A stretch of DNA of 64,000 nucleotides, taken from contig NZ_JAKIRP010000024.1 in the NCBI RefSeq assembly GCF_021646545.1, positions 91,245-155,244 on the forward strand, written 5' to 3'. This document shows positions 57,101-64,000 of the stretch, piece after piece. Both the position numbers and the translations under genes were made by a program. The notes beneath the pieces were generated by a model, which searched no databases, was not told where the DNA came from, and worked only from the letters and a program-made list of their open reading frames with translations. This DNA is from Chitinophaga filiformis. GTDB lineage: Bacteria > Bacteroidota > Bacteroidia > Chitinophagales > Chitinophagaceae. Within the stretch, counting starts at the first letter, position 1. Each line of letters opens with the position of its first letter.

Positions 57101-57975
57101 CGTCTGAGAGGTGCCGCCGCGATTTTATGGAATCAGTAATTGCCACTGTAAACAAAAGGAAGGATGATGAGAGTATTATCGGCTGGCATCTCTCCAACAA
57201 TGCCTGGCGGCGGTTACAGCAGATGTATGTAAAGCCTTCGTTATTTCGTCATCAGGACGAGTACCTGCATTGGCTGCGCGAACTGGTACGGCAGATCAAA
57301 GCCGCGGATCCCGGGCGGCCAGTAACGCTGGATGTGCCTCTGGATGAACAGGTTAACGGTACATTGCAGACGTTTGCGGCAGCAATACCGGAGCTTTCCT
57401 GCCTGGGACTGGCGACGCCGGATGACACCACAAAAATTACCCTGCCGGACTCGCGGATCCCCTGGTTTTTGAGCGAGGCGAGTGTAGCGCAATACATCTC
57501 AACGGATACTAAGGAACCTGTATTTATCAATTCCTGGCAGGACCGCCAAAGCAGGAATGCAATCACCTTTAATGGCTTACTGGACCATGAGCGGCATTAC
57601 AAAACTGCTTACCTGCAATTGGCCGCCCATTGGCAGATTAAGACAAAACCCTCCCAATTGCCACCGGTGAAAATTCTGCGCCCCGCCCAGGTAACGTTCC
57701 CCGGAACTGTCTTGTACTACCATGCGTTGGTTTATGATAAAGGTCAATGGAACCTGAAAGGCCCTGACAACCATAAGCTGCAGTTTGAATGGTTCCTGTA
57801 CAAAACCGATGGCTGGGGAAATGCCATCTATATGCGGCGCTTAGGTACGGGAAGGGTTATTGATGTAAAGGTGCCTGATTCTCCGGAACTTTACAGGTTG
57901 TACCTGATTGTCAGTAAAGGCGCTTATGCCGTAAATGTCAGCTCTCCCCTCAATACGCCGTTCAGAAAAGAGTAA
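54199..57975 (+). CDS. cellulose synthase-like GT2 fused to GH26-like and degenerate glycosidase domains
   Basis: The 1258-residue membrane protein has three parts. Residues 1 to about 550 are a processive family 2 glycosyltransferase of the BcsA type. Two N-terminal helices are followed by the DxD region VVMDPDHVPTP, GLAEDMHTA in the acceptor-base position, QQLKWARG (Q-x-x-R/K-W type) and several C-terminal helices. Residues of about 566-860 are a GH26-like barrel, with Glu in IRFGHEPDN (about 686) and Glu in MVAELGS (about 794). Residues of about 870-1258 resemble the barrel and Ig-like domain of the preceding lipoprotein. In this third part the catalytic Asn-Glu is replaced by WHLSNNAW (about 992-999). 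It probably synthesises a polysaccharide in the membrane and binds or cuts it outside. Confidence 0.85.
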   Translation: MGTRQRVSPPSKKELFILRFMIITGVIGMCVLLYCLFSFANMGNRPLYWLLMTAVIFSCLKVLHEWYHYFCITIPERPASASQPTVDILTTFCAGEPYEMIINTLAATQAITYPHTTYLCDEANDPFLKEQCQRLGVCHVTRNNRKDAKAGNINNALQYATGELCVVMDPDHVPTPDFLDRVVPFFDDPQIGFVQIVQAYSNIGDSIIAKGAAQQTFQFYGPMMMTMHRYGTVQAIGANCTFRRSALDSIGGHAPGLAEDMHTAMQLHAKGWKSVYVPEVLTLGLVPNTLSAYYKQQLKWARGTFELLVTTYPKLFNKFTWRQKLHYGVLPFHYFAGVIFLINFLVPVLSLCLGVIPFQLDLLSFAILGLPFISVILFIRLFVQRWVMAEEESGFHVVGGLLLIGTWWVYILGLVYTVIRKKVPYIPTPKDNKDGTSWKLFIPNAAVLLISAVAIVYGLWRDWNPFSGVMAAIAFLNCLIMLFNILAGIWEGRMSTASPVTFREFLYHYYYAFKVRLWKIRHGGYVIMRNLGFPLTLIVCGFTAWFIYEDSKPPASYTVKPVTREPIFLSGIFSPANASGLTSMEEVNRYNSMANSHFDIVSCYIPWGDDSRCFLQDSLMNAIYETDAVPMITWEPWAGLFNVSREDALLMKERKMMLHISQGDFDDYLQKFSQQVRALNRPVFIRFGHEPDNPAYPWSGTGMNTAAEYVQAWRYVHDYFDRAGVRNAIWVWNPWKPEAVAQYFPGDEYVDWLGVTILNYGSMHPDGQWYTFNQLYTPYHDQQLFRAGLPVMVAELGSLAKEGNQQRWLQDAFADMGKRFPEIKAAVLFNSAHDANVIGKTGDSVLDWKLSAPQASLQQLHQLQKNDTNIASPLPVLTAGTVSNNHERLADTIRGVIYAKATPWFRSRHTLTRKEVDRDLKEMQRLGINTVRRYGPGVYDHNILAVAEETGMKIQYAFWMPDEDCVISSERCRRDFMESVIATVNKRKDDESIIGWHLSNNAWRRLQQMYVKPSLFRHQDEYLHWLRELVRQIKAADPGRPVTLDVPLDEQVNGTLQTFAAAIPELSCLGLATPDDTTKITLPDSRIPWFLSEASVAQYISTDTKEPVFINSWQDRQSRNAITFNGLLDHERHYKTAYLQLAAHWQIKTKPSQLPPVKILRPAQVTFPGTVLYYHALVYDKGQWNLKGPDNHKLQFEWFLYKTDGWGNAIYMRRLGTGRVIDVKVPDSPELYRLYLIVSKGAYAVNVSSPLNTPFRKE

Positions 57976-58024
57976 TTATATTGCTTGCCTTCGCATGTTA
58001 TTTTTTAAACATTTGTAGATTCTC

Positions 58025-58032
58025 TATCTTTG
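58025..58032 (+). promoter_or_regulatory. Bacteroidota-type -7 promoter element for the AsmA-like gene
   Basis: TATCTTTG is an exact match to the Bacteroidota -7 consensus TAnnTTTG and lies 38 bp before the ATG at 58071, in the only gap (95 bp) between the polysaccharide operon and the AsmA-like gene. The -33 TTTG is weak: the region about 20 bp upstream is only T-rich. Confidence 0.45.
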
Positions 58033-58070
58033 CGCCGCTAGTGGAATGCAAATAAACGATCCTATACCTT

Positions 58071-61000
58071 ATGCTTAGTGCAACTATGAAGAGAAACGCA
58101 TGGCGGACATTGAAAATTGTTTCAATAACCGCCGGGGGAATGTTACTGATACTTTTTCTGTTGCCGCTCCTGTTTCCTGCGGCTGTGTCAAACAGAATAA
58201 AATCCTGGGCTAACCATAATATCACTGGCGAGATCAATTTTTCAAAGGCGAGATTATCCTTCTTTAATCATTTTCCTACATTGACGTTAACACTGTACGA
58301 TTTCAGCCTGAAGGGGTCTGCTCCTTTCGAGCAGGACACGCTGGTATCGGCAGATGAGGTGGCGCTGGGCGTAAACCTGGGCAGCGTCTTTTCAAAGGCC
58401 ACCAGGGTTGATAAGATCTATCTCACAAAAGGGAATATACATGTATTGGTAGATACCGAAGGCCGTCCGAACTATAACGTATACCAGCCAGCTGCGCCCT
58501 CGCGCAAGCAGGCCGACAGCGGCAGCGTATCGCTGAAAATAGAGCGGATACAGCTGGAACATTGTAAGATCATCTACAATGACAAATCCCTGACCCTGCA
58601 GATACGGGCAAAAGAGGTCAACTATAGCGGTAAGGGAGACCTGAATAAGTCGCAGTTCGACCTGTACTCACATGTCAGCATTGCGTCCTTTGACCTGGCT
58701 TATGGCGGAGTACCTTACATCCAGTCTAAAAAACTGGACGGTAACCTGATCACCCGGATCAATACGAAGTCGCTGAATTTCATCTTTGAGCGGAATGACC
58801 TGAAGATTAACCAGTTGCCTATGAAACTGAATGGGGCATTCAGCTTCCTGAAGAACGGGTATAAAATGGATTTCAAGCTCAGTTCAGGCGCCTCCACCCT
58901 GGAAGCGCTCTTCAGTGCCTTGCCGGCGAAGTATACCACCTGGATGGAGCATACCGATATTAAAGGTGCTGCAGAAGTAAATGCCTCATTAACAGGCAAG
59001 TATATTGCGAAGACCAACAAGATGCCTGAACTTACATTCAGTATGAAAGTAAGGGACGGAGAAATCGCCAGTTCGGGAGCGCCTTATGCTATTGAAGGTC
59101 TGCGCATGGATTTCCGCGCCAGGTTGCCGGAGATGAATCCCGACAAGTTCACGATAAACGTCGATTCTGCCTTCTTCAAACTGGACAAAGGATATTTCAG
59201 CTCGGATATTAAGGTGACGGGAATAGCAAAACCGGACATTCATGCAAAGATGAGCGCTGACCTGGATATGGAGAAGTGGGGGAAGGCAATGGGCTGGGAC
59301 GCTTTCGATCTGAAAGGACGTTTTCAGGCCAATCTGCAGGCAGATGGCAGATATATACAATATACGGTGAACAATGGTCCGGGACATGAATCCGATGTAG
59401 TGGTCAGCAGCATTCCGGTATTTGATTTCAAATCTACCCTGAGTGATGGTTACCTGAAATTCAAAGATGTACGGGAGCCTGTCCGGCATATTGGTTTTGA
59501 TGTGCAGGCTTCCTGTCCGGATAACAACTATGCCAATGTACGTGTGAACGTGAGTAAGATCAATGCCGAGGTGCTAGGCAACTATATCAAAGGATATTTT
59601 CATCTGACCAATGCTCAGGAACCGCTTGTGGATGCCAGTCTGAAGGGAGTGTTGCATATGGCGGATGTTGAAAAGTTCTACCCGATGGATGGCGTGGACA
59701 TGAGTGGTGATCTGAACATCAATGTCTTAAGTAAGGGTGTTTATCAGCCGGCGAGAAGTTTATTCCCGGTAACAACCGCTTCTCTCAATATGAACAACGG
59801 GGCAGTGCACACGAAGTACTATAAACACCCGGTGGAGAAGATCAATGTAAACGCAACGCTCACTGATACAGCCGGTAGTTTGCAGGCATTGAAGATCGAC
59901 ATCAAACCGGTGTCTTTCCAATTTGAGGGCCAGACCTTTACGCTGAAAGCGGCGCTGAATAACTTCGACGATCTCCATTATAACATCCTGGCCAATGGTA
60001 TCATTGATCTGGGCAAGATCTATCAGGTACTGGGCAGGGAAGGATATGATGCCAAAGGTTACATAAAAGCGGATCTGACCCTGCAGGGTACGAAGAGTGA
60101 CGCGATGAACAGCCAGTATGACAAGCTGTTGAATAAGGGGACACTGACGCTGAAGGATGTATCACTGAAGGCGGCACAATTCCCGTTGCCGTTTTATATC
60201 AACAATGGGGTGTTCCGGTTCGCCGAAGATAAGATGTGGTTTGACAAGTTCGAAGCGCATTATGGCAAATCAGATCTTCGTCTGGACGGTCATCTATATA
60301 ATCTGATCGCTTATGCCACACAGCCCAACCAGCGCCTCCAGGGAGCTTTTAACCTGAAGAGCAATTATATCCTCGTAGATGAGCTGATGTCTTACAATAG
60401 CGATCCCCAGATGGCGGACGAACCGGGACGTACCGGTGTAGTGGTGATACCGGACAACCTGTCTCTGACATTGAATGCCAGTGCTGATAAGGCCAGTTTC
60501 CGGGGGGTAGATATAAAACGTTTCCATGGTCAGCTACAGGTGGACAACGGCAGCCTGCAGATGAGTAACACAGGTTTTAACATCATTGACGCTCCTGTTA
60601 CAATGGAGGCACAGTATAACAGTCTGACTAACGGGAGCGCCGCTTTCGATTATCATATCAATGCAAGGGAGTTTGATATCAAACGTGCCTATAATGAGAT
60701 CAGGTTGTTCCATGATATGGTGTCTTCGGCTTCTTCCGCCAGCGGGGTAGTGGGATTAGACTATCATATCAGTGGCCGGTTCAGGGAGAATATGCAGTTG
60801 GTATATCCATCGTTGAAGGGAGAGGGTGTGCTGTCGTTGAAGAAGATAAAGCTGAAGGGCTTTAAGCTGTTTAATGCGGTGAGCAATACAACGAAGAGAG
60901 ATATAAAAGATCCGAACCTGTCGGAAGTAGAGATAAAGTCAACCATCGGCAATAATATTATCACTATTGAGCGGACAAAGATGCGGATTGCCGGCTTCCG

Positions 61001-61181
61001 TCCCCGGTTCGAAGGACAGGTGAGCTTTAACGGAAGGCTGAACCTGAAAGGACGTATAGGACTACCGCCGCTGGGGATCTGGGGAATACCATTCAGTGTT
61101 ACCGGAACGCAGACCAATCCGCACGTGAAGCTGAAAAGGGGTAGTGACAAGGATTCGCTGGACCGGGAGACAGGGGATTGA
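58071..61181 (+). CDS. AsmA-like outer membrane biogenesis protein
   Basis: The 1036-residue protein has one N-terminal membrane helix (about residues 17-37). A second possible start is ATG 58086, five codons downstream. The rest is beta-rich and repetitive, beginning with NRIKSWANHNITGEI and RLSFFNHFPTLTLTLYDFSL, typical of the AsmA N-terminus in Bacteroidota. It ends with an AsmA C-terminal-type region (INAREFDIKRAYNEI, with KGEGVLSLKKIKLKG farther on). Proteins of this superfamily form long grooves and are linked to lipid transport between inner and outer membrane. It has its own promoter element and a hairpin after its stop, so it is probably monocistronic. Confidence 0.85.
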   Translation: MLSATMKRNAWRTLKIVSITAGGMLLILFLLPLLFPAAVSNRIKSWANHNITGEINFSKARLSFFNHFPTLTLTLYDFSLKGSAPFEQDTLVSADEVALGVNLGSVFSKATRVDKIYLTKGNIHVLVDTEGRPNYNVYQPAAPSRKQADSGSVSLKIERIQLEHCKIIYNDKSLTLQIRAKEVNYSGKGDLNKSQFDLYSHVSIASFDLAYGGVPYIQSKKLDGNLITRINTKSLNFIFERNDLKINQLPMKLNGAFSFLKNGYKMDFKLSSGASTLEALFSALPAKYTTWMEHTDIKGAAEVNASLTGKYIAKTNKMPELTFSMKVRDGEIASSGAPYAIEGLRMDFRARLPEMNPDKFTINVDSAFFKLDKGYFSSDIKVTGIAKPDIHAKMSADLDMEKWGKAMGWDAFDLKGRFQANLQADGRYIQYTVNNGPGHESDVVVSSIPVFDFKSTLSDGYLKFKDVREPVRHIGFDVQASCPDNNYANVRVNVSKINAEVLGNYIKGYFHLTNAQEPLVDASLKGVLHMADVEKFYPMDGVDMSGDLNINVLSKGVYQPARSLFPVTTASLNMNNGAVHTKYYKHPVEKINVNATLTDTAGSLQALKIDIKPVSFQFEGQTFTLKAALNNFDDLHYNILANGIIDLGKIYQVLGREGYDAKGYIKADLTLQGTKSDAMNSQYDKLLNKGTLTLKDVSLKAAQFPLPFYINNGVFRFAEDKMWFDKFEAHYGKSDLRLDGHLYNLIAYATQPNQRLQGAFNLKSNYILVDELMSYNSDPQMADEPGRTGVVVIPDNLSLTLNASADKASFRGVDIKRFHGQLQVDNGSLQMSNTGFNIIDAPVTMEAQYNSLTNGSAAFDYHINAREFDIKRAYNEIRLFHDMVSSASSASGVVGLDYHISGRFRENMQLVYPSLKGEGVLSLKKIKLKGFKLFNAVSNTTKRDIKDPNLSEVEIKSTIGNNIITIERTKMRIAGFRPRFEGQVSFNGRLNLKGRIGLPPLGIWGIPFSVTGTQTNPHVKLKRGSDKDSLDRETGD

Positions 61182-61195
61182 TGATATAGGGGTTT

Positions 61196-61217
61196 CCACC
61201 CGTATTTAAGCGGGTGG
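61196..61217 (+). terminator. hairpin after the AsmA-like gene
   Basis: CCACCCG (61196-61202) and CGGGTGG (61211-61217) form a 7-bp perfect stem with an 8-nt A/T loop, 14 bp after the AsmA stop. No clear T-run follows, so it may be a processing or stabilising hairpin rather than an efficient terminator. Confidence 0.45.
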
Positions 61218-61218
61218 C

Positions 61219-61256
61219 TATCTCATATTTCGTGATATTGTTATATTTATGAGATA
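61219..61256. promoter_or_regulatory. inverted repeat upstream of the 61268 gene, possible operator
   Basis: TATCTCATA (61219-61227) is repeated in perfect inversion as TATGAGATA (61248-61256), centre to centre about 29 bp, ending 11 bp before the ATG at 61268. The overlapping TATATTTA (61242-61249) is a one-mismatch match to the -7 consensus TAnnTTTG. The arrangement would suit an operator over a promoter, but A/T-rich DNA makes chance repeats easy. Confidence 0.3.
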
Positions 61257-61267
61257 ATCCTTCGCCG

Positions 61268-62068
61268 ATGAAGTCCCTATGTTTATGCTTATGTAGCCTC
61301 TTTATCTGTCTGTCTTTTTCCATTGTTCAGGCACAGGAGGTGATCTCCGCCGATAGTTTGTCAAAAGCATTACGCAAGATCGATGTGGAAGAAGAGCTTA
61401 TCCAGGAGAATGAGCGACTGCGCCAGGAAGTGGATGCGCTCAGCAGACAGCTGTATAATTGCCGGCATAACGTGCTGCCGGTAATAGATAATCCAGATTA
61501 TGAAATAAGGCTTTACCAGTTGCTGCATGTGATTGAAAAGGCTAAGGATGTGAATAATGCCAGCATTTATCGACGGTTTGAGGGAATGCTGAGAATAGAT
61601 TCTACCCAAAATGGAGAGCTGAACAAACTGTATATCCGGAATGACTCTTCCTACCTGCATGCAGATTATGTAGATAAAAAGTCGTTGAAATACCGGCTGT
61701 TCAAGGCTATTGAAAGAAAGGGTTTAGTGGCTGCATACCCGGCTACTTCCTTGCTTATCATCCGGCAGAAATTACTGTTGGAAGATACTGTGGCGATCAC
61801 TTATGAGTCTAACCCGATGGAGATAAGGCGAATAGAATTTCCACTGCCAGGTAGTAAAGTGATGCCGCTGGAAGAGAAGGAAAAGAAGGCAGAACAGCTG
61901 CTCAATTTTATTATGACGGTATCGGACAAAAGGCCTTTTGAGAATTATTCTTTCCTCACTTACAGGTCACTGGAAAAGAAACAAGTGCCTGACAATGATG
62001 TCAACAAGTTGCTCAAGATCCGTTATTCCTATATTCTGTATTTAAAGAAACAATATGAAAAAATGTAA
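61268..62068 (+). CDS. secreted coiled-coil protein, unknown function
   Basis: The 266-residue protein has a signal peptide with a probable cut after IVQAQ (about residue 23). A heptad-like helix follows (about 35-70; EEELIQENERLRQEVDALSRQL), suggesting a coiled coil. The remaining 190 residues are mixed helix and strand with many charged residues and no recognised domain. It should be periplasmic. Its 3' end overlaps the next gene by 14 bp, so the two are translationally coupled and probably work together. Confidence 0.6.
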   Translation: MKSLCLCLCSLFICLSFSIVQAQEVISADSLSKALRKIDVEEELIQENERLRQEVDALSRQLYNCRHNVLPVIDNPDYEIRLYQLLHVIEKAKDVNNASIYRRFEGMLRIDSTQNGELNKLYIRNDSSYLHADYVDKKSLKYRLFKAIERKGLVAAYPATSLLIIRQKLLLEDTVAITYESNPMEIRRIEFPLPGSKVMPLEEKEKKAEQLLNFIMTVSDKRPFENYSFLTYRSLEKKQVPDNDVNKLLKIRYSYILYLKKQYEKM

Positions 62069-62597
62069 GTTCATTGGCATGCTCATGGTATTGGTCATGA
62101 CAATGACAAACGCAATTGCTCAGATCCAGTTGAAAGATGAAACACAGAAAGCATTTGATAGTGCGATGGCGATGGCAGCAGTGACTTTGCCTGAAGTAAG
62201 CGAGGATTCTTCCGCTATCATCCATTTTAAACTGGAGCAGGCGAAATTAAGTTTACAGCAATATCAGTTTGACCTGCAACATCAGAAAAGAGCGTTTACC
62301 TGGCAGTTTTATAGTGGTATAATGATCTTCTTTCTTGTCATCATTATTGTAGGGGCCGGATTGGTGTTGTCGTACAGGCAGTTCCTGCTGCAGGAGAAAA
62401 TTGTGCAGAAATGGATGAACTCCAGGACGCCGGGAAGTGCAACGCCTCAGCCTGAAGTGGCTGATTCCGAGTTTTCTCTGGGCAAGGATGGGATTAAGTT
62501 TAATTCTGCGGTGATAGGGTTGTCTATTTTGTTTTTGTCGGTGGTGTTTCTGATAGCGTATCTTACTTATGTGTATCCGATTACATTGATAAAGTGA
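62055..62597 (+). CDS. membrane protein with signal peptide and two helices, unknown function
   Basis: The 180-residue protein has a signal peptide ending near AIAQ (about residue 23). A periplasmic helical segment (25-75) leads to a first membrane helix (about 84-108, IMIFFLVIIIVGAGLVL), a polar loop and a second membrane helix near the C-terminus (about 150-172). It overlaps the upstream coiled-coil protein gene by 14 bp. I recognise no family. The pair looks like an envelope module. Confidence 0.6.
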   Translation: MKKCKFIGMLMVLVMTMTNAIAQIQLKDETQKAFDSAMAMAAVTLPEVSEDSSAIIHFKLEQAKLSLQQYQFDLQHQKRAFTWQFYSGIMIFFLVIIIVGAGLVLSYRQFLLQEKIVQKWMNSRTPGSATPQPEVADSEFSLGKDGIKFNSAVIGLSILFLSVVFLIAYLTYVYPITLIK

Positions 62598-62671
62598 TTT
62601 TAGATAAAAAGCGCGGGAATGCGTAACTTAGCTGGGCCAACTTCTATGTCAATCACCCACATATCCGAGTT

Positions 62672-63097
62672 ATGGAGCCAAATTCAGGGGGACGGCATGT
62701 GTGTAAGATAACATTGTACGCAGTGATTATCCTGGAGCTGTTTTGGTTGCTTGTGGAAACAAGGGGGGACTTTGCCAATGGTATACTTTTCTATCTGCAA
62801 GCCCAGTTGAACATCTACGTGTGGGGCTTCTTTGCATTACTGTTTCTTTCATCTTATTTCCTGGGAAGGCGGATGGGCGTGGACCTTGTTAAGGGCCGCA
62901 ACCAGTTCGAAGTCGCGATTATATATGGATTATTTGTGAGTGTAATTTTGGTGGCTTATGGTCTTATCATATTTGCCACACATGGGCAATGGAGGAATAT
63001 GTTTCACACTATACCGGAACTTTCGTTTATCATAATTATACCTACGCTGTTGTTGTGGCTGATAGCGGCGAGTTCACTGAGGCAAAAAATGAGATAA
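62672..63097 (+). CDS. four-helix integral membrane protein, unknown function
   Basis: The 141-residue protein has four hydrophobic helices, at about 12-27, 45-63, 80-102 and 115-134. Short loops separate them, with a basic GRRMGVDLVKGRN stretch between the second and third. It stops at 63097 and the ATP-grasp gene starts at 63098 with no spacer, so the two are almost certainly co-translated. A TAACTTAG (62624-62631) upstream is a one-mismatch -7 element. No family is recognised. Confidence 0.6.
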   Translation: MEPNSGGRHVCKITLYAVIILELFWLLVETRGDFANGILFYLQAQLNIYVWGFFALLFLSSYFLGRRMGVDLVKGRNQFEVAIIYGLFVSVILVAYGLIIFATHGQWRNMFHTIPELSFIIIIPTLLLWLIAASSLRQKMR

Positions 63098-63817
63098 ATG
63101 TCTGGAAACAACTCCACTATACTTCTTATAGCCGAAAAGACTGACATTGAATTTGAGCAGGTGTTTGCAGCCTGGACCGATAGCGGTGGCGAGATCAGGC
63201 GTCTCGGCAAGTACTGGGTCCGCGAGGATGAATTAGCAGACAGGAAGGTTGCCATATATGGTAATCAAACTTTTGCATTTGTATTGGCTCAGATTTACAA
63301 TGTTGAATTACTCTCTCCAGATGATACCCTTATAGCAAGACTTGACACTAAATGGACCAAAAGGGATGTGCAGTTGAAGACGATAGGGGAGGTTACGGAG
63401 GCCGATTTCCCTGTTTTTATTAAGCCAGTTATCCCAAAGATATTTGTTGCAGGTGTTTTTGACACCCTGGATGCGTTTAAAGCGGTAGTGCAAGGTCTGT
63501 CTGCGGATGAGCAAGTGCTTGTTTCACCGATCGTTCGTCCTATAGCGGCGGAAGCAAGAGCATTCATCATGAATGGTGAGATAAAAGATATTGCGTTGTA
63601 TGAAGGTGCTGCTTCGGTGGAAGAAGGAAAAGTGTTTTTGACTGGTTTTATTGCTGATAACCGACATGATTTGCCAGATACCGTTGTTGTTGATATTGCA
63701 TTTAATGAACATACAGGCTGGTTTGTGTTGGAGTTCAATGCCTGTTGGGGCGCGGGGCTTAATAATTGCAGCGCAGAGAAGGTAATTGACTGTATCATAA
63801 ATGCGACGATAAATTGA
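63098..63817 (+). CDS. ATP-grasp domain protein (DUF4343-like)
   Basis: The 239-residue protein resembles the compact DUF4343 type of ATP-grasp enzyme. It has a short N-terminal region, a central DFPVFIKPVIPKIF strand with the ATP-binding Lys, and SPIVRPIAAEARAFIMNGEI. The end is VLEFNACWGAGLNNC, where the Glu and Asn fit the magnesium site. ATP-grasp enzymes join a carboxylate to an amine, thiol or hydroxyl through an acyl phosphate. The substrate here is unknown. The gene directly abuts a four-helix membrane protein gene and ends just before a GC-rich hairpin and the REP-like repeat. Confidence 0.75.
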   Translation: MSGNNSTILLIAEKTDIEFEQVFAAWTDSGGEIRRLGKYWVREDELADRKVAIYGNQTFAFVLAQIYNVELLSPDDTLIARLDTKWTKRDVQLKTIGEVTEADFPVFIKPVIPKIFVAGVFDTLDAFKAVVQGLSADEQVLVSPIVRPIAAEARAFIMNGEIKDIALYEGAASVEEGKVFLTGFIADNRHDLPDTVVVDIAFNEHTGWFVLEFNACWGAGLNNCSAEKVIDCIINATIN

Positions 63818-63825
63818 TCTAGAGT

Positions 63826-63837
63826 CCCCGTTCGGGG
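63826..63837 (+). terminator. short GC hairpin after the ATP-grasp gene
   Basis: CCCCG, a 2-nt loop and CGGGG lie 9 bp after the stop. No T-run follows. It may be part of a compound REP-like cluster with the palindrome at 63850-63875. Confidence 0.35.
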
Positions 63838-63849
63838 GGCGCATTATGT

Positions 63850-63875
63850 CCCCGGGGTTGCACCCCGCGCTACAA
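63850..63875 (-). repeat. GTAG-type REP-like palindrome, right copy
   Basis: Read on the minus strand, TTGTAG is followed by CGCGGGG, a 5-nt loop and CCCCGGG, the same plan as the left copy at 297-325 with one stem mismatch. It is in opposite orientation to the left copy. Its TTGTAG end directly touches the inferred 3' end of the group II intron. Confidence 0.6.
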
Positions 63876-64000
63876 GTGAGTAGGAGGCATGAGATTATTT
63901 CCCATGCCGTCCCCTCCAGCCACCGTACGTACGGGTCCGTATACGGCGGCACATCAAAATAAAGTGTTTGGAAGGATACTTAACTCCTTTAAGGATAGGT
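63876..64000 (-). mobile_element. group II intron, 3' end (domains V and VI), runs off the window
   Basis: On the minus strand, 63950-63919 forms a domain V hairpin. A 9-bp lower stem (GCCGCCGTA with TACGGTGGC) is followed by an upper TACG/CGTA stem and a 2-nt CG bulge on the 3' side. A domain VI hairpin follows (63916-63878): a GGCATG/CATGCC stem, then a lower stem with one bulged A at 63881, the expected branch point. The element should end near 63876 (AC at the 3' end, fitting the AY rule). The reverse transcriptase/maturase ORF would lie beyond the right edge and is not visible, so completeness cannot be judged. Confidence 0.75.

Noticed and set aside
63524..63952. minus-strand frame starting inside the group II intron
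   Set aside because: Its N-terminus translates intron domains V and VI and the rest is opposite the ATP-grasp gene. Such frames are common false calls at intron ends.
1..64000. CRISPR array, rRNA or tRNA genes, prophage or plasmid origin
   Set aside because: No regularly spaced direct repeats, cloverleaf-like sequences, rRNA stretches, phage structural genes or iteron-like repeats were seen on reading both strands.

Overview
The window looks like chromosomal DNA of a Bacteroidota bacterium, most likely a Chitinophaga-like member of the Chitinophagaceae. This is inferred from gene content and style: start codons without Shine-Dalgarno sequences, a TAnnTTTG-type promoter element, A-rich intergenic DNA, Bacteroidota-type lipoproteins and an AsmA-like protein. 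No rRNA or tRNA gene is present to fix the taxonomy.

Layout. 1-2.9 kb: a 5'-truncated membrane ORF, a GTAG-type palindromic repeat, a VOC protein, two doubtful small ORFs, a lipoprotein and a LuxR-type response regulator that lacks the phospho-acceptor Asp. 3.5-5.2 kb: a tight set of SPFH/prohibitin-like, DUF697 and small membrane proteins. It leads directly into a hybrid PKS-NRPS cluster at 5.2-51 kb. 51-58 kb: class I fructose-bisphosphate aldolase, a DUF4242 protein, a glycosidase-like lipoprotein and a very large glycosyltransferase-glycosidase fusion. 58-63.8 kb: an AsmA-like protein, three small envelope proteins and an ATP-grasp (DUF4343) protein. The right edge holds a second GTAG palindrome abutting the 3' end (domains V and VI) of a group II intron on the minus strand.

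The assembly line. Two convergent operons meet at 41.31 kb with overlapping stop codons. The minus operon encodes an exporter (SyrD/PvdE-type ABC), the chain-starting FAAL-ACP-KS-AT-KR-ACP protein and a carbamoyltransferase. The plus operon encodes a type II thioesterase, KS-KR-ACP, KS-ACP-aminotransferase-C, a TauD/SyrP-like dioxygenase, three NRPSs, a dioxygenase-class II aldolase fusion and a final NRPS with a thioesterase. Reading the adenylation pockets by eye gives Asn, Tyr/Phe, Asn (followed by an E domain, so D-Asn), Ser, an A-less module, Asp and Thr. The predicted product is a macrocyclised lipopeptide with a beta-amino fatty acid, beta-hydroxylated Asn/Asp residues and a carbamoyl group. 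Its start (beta-amino lipid-Asn-Tyr-D-Asn) resembles the Bacillus iturin family, but the enzymology differs.

The most distinctive features are as follows. (1) Three degenerate condensation-like domains sit directly before the Asn, Asn and Asp adenylation domains only, each preceded by a normal C domain on the upstream protein. They fit the 'interface' domains that recruit stand-alone beta-hydroxylases. (2) One of the two hydroxylases is fused to a zinc aldolase domain that keeps its metal ligands, suggesting hydroxylation followed by retro-aldol processing. (3) A C-PCP module has no A domain. (4) Two PKS modules have lost their AT. No MbtH-like protein or phosphopantetheinyl transferase is visible in the window, so these must come from elsewhere.
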